From contig NZ_LMLW01000001.1 of NCBI RefSeq assembly GCF_001422045.1, positions 752,972-816,971 on the forward strand: 64,000 nt of DNA, read 5' to 3'. Each line of letters begins with the position of its first letter. Position 1 is the stretch's first letter. Shown here piece after piece: positions 61,494-64,000 of this stretch. The position numbers and the translations under genes were made by a program. The stretch is from Sphingomonas sp. Leaf242 (GTDB lineage Bacteria; Pseudomonadota; Alphaproteobacteria; Sphingomonadales; Sphingomonadaceae). A model generated the notes under the pieces. It was not told the DNA's origin. It ran no database searches and saw only the letters and a list, made by a program, of their open reading frames with translations.

Positions 61494-62306
61494 ATGCCTA
61501 GCCATTCCGGCATCATGACCGTCATCGAGCGCGCAGCCCGCAAGGCAGCGCCGCGCCTGCGCCGCGACTTCAACGAGGTCCAGCAGCTCCAGGTGAGCCG
61601 CAAGGGTCCAGCCGACTTCGTCAGCCAAGCCGACCAGCGCGCCGAGCAGACGATCTTCGAAGAGCTCAGCCACGCTCGTCCCGACTGGGGCATGCTCATG
61701 GAGGAGCGCGGCGAGGTCGCGGGCGATCCGAACAAGCCGCGGTTCATCGTCGATCCGTTGGATGGGACGTCGAACTTCCTCCACGGCATCCCGCATTTCT
61801 GCATCTCGATCGCGGTCGAGGAGCCGATGGCGAACGGCAAGCGCGAGGTCACGACTGCGCTCGTGTATCAGCCGCTGACTGATGAGAGCTTCTGGGCGGA
61901 GAAGGGGCGGGGGGCGTGGCTCACCGACCAGCGTCTGCGGGTGTCGTCGCGGCGTGATTTGTCCGAATCGCTGATTGCTACGGGGATTCCGTTCCTCGGC
62001 CACGGCGACTTCGCGCAGTGGAGCCGGATTTTCGGTGCGGTTGCACCTGAGGTTGCGGGGATCCGTCGTTTGGGTGCTGCGGCGCTCGATCTGGCGTGGC
62101 TTGCGGCTGGACGGTTCGATGGGTTCTGGGAGTCGAACTTGAAGCCTTGGGACGTTGCTGCGGGCATGTTGCTGGTGAAGGAAGCCGGCGGCTTCGTCAC
62201 CGACTTCCGCGGTGGCGACCGTGCGATGGAGCGCAACGAGTTTCTTGCGGCGAACGACGCGCTGCATTCGCGGCTGCATAAGCTGGTGGCCGGCGCACTG
62301 CGTTAA
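61494..62306 (+). CDS. suhB: Inositol monophosphatase family protein
   Basis: A 270-residue metal-dependent phosphatase. Metal and substrate motifs are EERGE (MEERGEVAGDPN), DPLDGTSNFLHGIPHF and, near the C-terminus, PWDVAAGMLLVKEAGGFVTDFRGG. This matches SuhB/IMPase; in E. coli SuhB also acts in rRNA antitermination. The start at 61494 is supported by GGGGAGGAG upstream; an ATG at 61515 is possible. It is placed 112 bp after efp, separated by a repeat. Confidence 0.92.
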   Translation: MPSHSGIMTVIERAARKAAPRLRRDFNEVQQLQVSRKGPADFVSQADQRAEQTIFEELSHARPDWGMLMEERGEVAGDPNKPRFIVDPLDGTSNFLHGIPHFCISIAVEEPMANGKREVTTALVYQPLTDESFWAEKGRGAWLTDQRLRVSSRRDLSESLIATGIPFLGHGDFAQWSRIFGAVAPEVAGIRRLGAAALDLAWLAAGRFDGFWESNLKPWDVAAGMLLVKEAGGFVTDFRGGDRAMERNEFLAANDALHSRLHKLVAGALR

Positions 62307-62353
62307 GGCTAGCTGTTCGTAACGGACGGCCGGGCAGATCGGCACCCTTCTTC

Positions 62354-62435
62354 CGTCATCCTGACGAAAGTCAGGACCCAGAGCCAATAGGGTTGCCGTT
62401 TGTAACCCTGGATCCTGACTTTCGTCAGGATGACG
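62354..62435. repeat. Palindromic repeat family C
   Basis: CGTCATCCTGACGAAAGTCA and its complement TGACTTTCGTCAGGATGACG, with partly paired central GACCC and GGATCC. Same design as copies at 31198 and 49616. Confidence 0.9.
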
Positions 62436-62493
62436 AGGAATGGGGGAGGGTATCGAATTCTCCACCTTCGGGGTGGAGGATCGTTAAGTTGTT

Positions 62494-62592
62494 CCGTCAT
62501 GCCGGGCTTGTTCCGGCATCCACCGTTTCGCAACCTCTCCCACCGTTGGTTTGCAGCACCGTGGCCCCCGGAACCAGTCCGGGGTGATGGAG
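62494..62592. repeat. Palindromic element, family F
   Basis: CGTCATGCCGGGCTTGTTCC begins near 62496 and GGAACCAGTCCGGGGTGATGG ends near 62592; the arms are complementary with some mismatches. Only this copy is in the window, but the wording is typical of sphingomonad dispersed repeats. Confidence 0.55.
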
Positions 62593-62703
62593 AGGGTTTG
62601 GCGATGTTGCGCTATTTGCAGCACCCCCGGCTGTAGCTGGGCACGTCAAGTGCAGCCGTGCACGCCGAGTAACGCATGTTTCCCGCCACCCCGGCCCCTC
62701 CAC

Positions 62704-62720
62704 TTGCGAGTGATTCTCAC
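62704..62720. promoter_or_regulatory. Possible Fur-like box before the nuo operon
   Basis: TTGCGAGTGATTCTCAC resembles Fur-box variants such as GCGAATGATTCTCA. It lies 75 bp upstream of the nuoA start. Motif likeness only. Confidence 0.25.
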
Positions 62721-62794
62721 ACCCTCCACGCCTTGCCCATCACCCCCCATCGGCCTAAAGCGGGCCCGTTCCGTTCGCACTTGCGAGAAGCAAT

Positions 62795-63169
62795 TTGGTC
62801 GACCTGTCGCACTATCTTCCGATCCTCCTGTTCCTCGGGATCGCCATCGCATTGTCGAGCACGTTCGTGTTCCTGCCGATGGCCGTCTCGCGCCTCACGG
62901 GATCGCACAAGCCTACGCCCGAGAAGCTCAGCGAATACGAGTGCGGCTTTCCCGCATTTGAGGATCCGCGGAGCCAGTTCGACGTACGCTTCTACCTGAT
63001 CGCCATCCTCTTCATCATCTTCGACCTAGAGGCCGCGTTCCTGTATCCCTGGGCCGTCTCGGTCTTCACGCTCGGCTGGACCGCGTGGATTTCGATGATG
63101 ATCTTTATCGGCGAATTGGCTCTTGGCCTCGTCTACGCATGGAAGAAGGGAGCACTCGATTGGGAGTAG
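62795..63169 (+). CDS. nuoA: NADH-quinone oxidoreductase subunit A
   Basis: A membrane subunit of complex I. 124 residues with three hydrophobic helices: [42 protein letters not shown] and [20 protein letters not shown]. The loop with [24 protein letters not shown] is the conserved quinone-site loop of NuoA. The TTG at 62795 is chosen because no ATG or GTG starts the conserved N-terminus; GAGAAG lies upstream. Its end overlaps nuoB by 10 bases. Confidence 0.95.
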   Translation: MVDLSHYLPILLFLGIAIALSSTFVFLPMAVSRLTGSHKPTPEKLSEYECGFPAFEDPRSQFDVRFYLIAILFIIFDLEAAFLYPWAVSVFTLGWTAWISMMIFIGELALGLVYAWKKGALDWE

Positions 63170-63708
63170 AGCTTCAGCCCGCACCCGGTTCGCCCAGTTC
63201 GCTGGTGCCACCCGACCAGGGCTTTTTCGACGGATTGAACGGTGAGCTGACGGACAAGGGTTTCCTCGTCACGTCGACCGAGGAGCTGTTTCAGTGGGCC
63301 CGTACGGGCTCGCTGTGGTGGATGACGTTCGGGCTCGCCTGCTGCGCGGTCGAGATGATCCACGTTAACATGCCGCGTTACGATCTGGAGCGCTTCGGCG
63401 CCGCACCGCGCGCGTCGCCGCGCCAGTCGGACGTGATGATCGTTGCCGGCACGCTCTGCAACAAGATGGCGCCTGCGCTGCGCAAAGTCTACGACCAGAT
63501 GTCGGAGCCTAAGTACGTGATCTCGATGGGATCGTGCGCGAACGGCGGCGGCTATTATCATTACAGCTACAGTGTCGTGCGTGGCTGCGATCGGATCGTG
63601 CCGGTGGACATCTACGTCCCCGGCTGCCCGCCGACGGCTGAGGCATTGCTGTACGGCATCATGCAGTTGCAGCGGAAGATCCGGCGGTCCGGGAGCATCG
63701 AGCGTTGA
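63160..63708 (+). CDS. nuoB: NADH-quinone oxidoreductase subunit B
   Basis: Carries the terminal iron-sulfur cluster N2 of complex I. The 182-residue protein has the four cluster cysteines: adjacent C61 and C62 ([12 protein letters not shown]), C126 ([11 protein letters not shown]) and C156 ([11 protein letters not shown]). The TTG at 63160 gives [14 protein letters not shown], a likely family N-terminus, with AAGGGAG about 7 bases upstream; an ATG at 63142 is an in-frame alternative. It overlaps nuoA by 10 bases and its stop overlaps the nuoC start. Confidence 0.95.
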   Translation: MGVELQPAPGSPSSLVPPDQGFFDGLNGELTDKGFLVTSTEELFQWARTGSLWWMTFGLACCAVEMIHVNMPRYDLERFGAAPRASPRQSDVMIVAGTLCNKMAPALRKVYDQMSEPKYVISMGSCANGGGYYHYSYSVVRGCDRIVPVDIYVPGCPPTAEALLYGIMQLQRKIRRSGSIER

Positions 63709-64000
63709 GGGCTCCCGCACCAGCTTACACGTCGAACGACGGCGTGATCGACAGCGCCCGCGCGGCGCTCGGCGGCATGTTGCTCGACGCGGTCGACCAT
63801 GTCGGCGAAGTCGCGCTGCACGTTCGGCGCGAAGACCTGTACGACGCGATGATCGCGCTGCGCGATACGCCGGGGCTTGCCTACCAGCAGCTCATGGAGA
63901 TCGCTGGCGTCGACTATCCGGATCGCCCAGAGCGGTTCGAGGTTGTTTATTGCATGTTGTCGCTCACGCGGAATCACCGCCTGCGCGTGCATGTCGCGAC
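63705..64000 (+). CDS. nuoC: NADH-quinone oxidoreductase subunit C, partial
   Basis: Cut off by the window end after about 98 codons. The frame begins at TTG 63705, overlapping the nuoB TGA by 3 bases, and reads [21 protein letters not shown], then the 30-kDa-subunit pattern [20 protein letters not shown] and [14 protein letters not shown], which matches the NuoC N-terminal domain. Gene order nuoA-nuoB-nuoC fits a standard complex I operon continuing past the window. Whether it is NuoC or a NuoCD fusion cannot be seen. Confidence 0.9.
   Translation, partial: MRAPAPAYTSNDGVIDSARAALGGMLLDAVDHVGEVALHVRREDLYDAMIALRDTPGLAYQQLMEIAGVDYPDRPERFEVVYCMLSLTRNHRLRVHVA

Larger units (their letters stand above)
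62307..62794. other. 488-bp intergenic region before nuoA
   Basis: No coding gene seen. It holds a family C repeat (62354-62435), a short palindromic element with the CATGCCGG motif (62494-62592), GC-rich hairpins near 62455-62485, and a possible iron-regulator box at 62704-62720. A promoter for the nuo operon is expected here but could not be placed. Confidence 0.7.

Overview
The window is GC-rich alphaproteobacterial chromosome, most probably Sphingomonas or a close relative (Sphingomonadaceae). That placement is an inference from gene content and style: ChpT beside a che operon, a PhoK/PafA-type alkaline phosphatase, many GTG/TTG starts, dense 1-4 bp gene overlaps, and several families of palindromic intergenic repeats typical of sphingomonad genomes. 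No prophage, insertion sequence, RAYT transposase or CRISPR array was seen.

Layout. 0.3-2.7 kb: dnaX-ybaB and a small membrane protein. 2.7-6.6 kb (minus strand): rluD, rpoH, a flavin amine oxidase carrying an in-frame palindromic repeat, and mtgA. 6.6-14.2 kb (plus): a JAMM-domain protein, chpT, then cheA-cheW-cheY-cheB-cheR and a peptidoglycan amidase, followed by the RNase P RNA gene. 14.8-20.6 kb: a secreted protein with TonB-C-like domains, a SulP transporter/beta-carbonic anhydrase pair, a J-domain protein with a [2Fe-2S] ferredoxin-like protein, and sufE.

20.8-24.8 kb is the most unusual part: an enlarged phage-shock (Psp) locus. A divergent pspF faces a well-formed sigma-54 promoter that drives a 47-residue peptide, then pspA, pspB, pspC and four more small one-pass membrane proteins. 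Each of the four has a C-terminal coiled coil resembling that of PspB.

24.9-34.6 kb: a cation/proton antiporter, a secreted beta-helix protein, a PhoK-like phosphatase, a DsbD-type reductase, and an ATP-grasp/alpha-E/transglutaminase-fold operon whose transglutaminase member lacks the expected catalytic cysteine. 34.9-49.6 kb: leucyltransferase bpt, threonine ammonia-lyase, a beta-hydroxyacid dehydrogenase, a secreted amidohydrolase, and a set of acyl-CoA/CoA-ester enzymes (tesB, two acyl-CoA dehydrogenases, an amidase, a fused hydratase/dehydrogenase, a serine hydrolase and an AMP-dependent ligase) that looks like a fatty-acid or carboxylic-acid degradation region.

49.8-53.2 kb: an AI-2E family permease, two identical tRNA-Asp genes, DUF2842, 5-formyl-THF cyclo-ligase, 6S RNA, zapA and a short coiled-coil protein. 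53.3-59.0 kb: glycolytic genes gap, (MOSC), pgk and class I fba, interrupted by a tlpA-like gene and an RHH/MazF toxin-antitoxin pair with a perfect 16-bp operator-like palindrome; then thiE. 59.1-64.0 kb: an L,D-transpeptidase and an M23 peptidase, efp, an inositol-monophosphatase-family gene, and the start of the nuo operon (nuoA, nuoB, partial nuoC), all three apparently starting at TTG.

At least five families of long palindromic repeats occupy most gaps between genes. They often sit between convergent genes, and in several places their outer edge supplies the Shine-Dalgarno sequence of the next gene.
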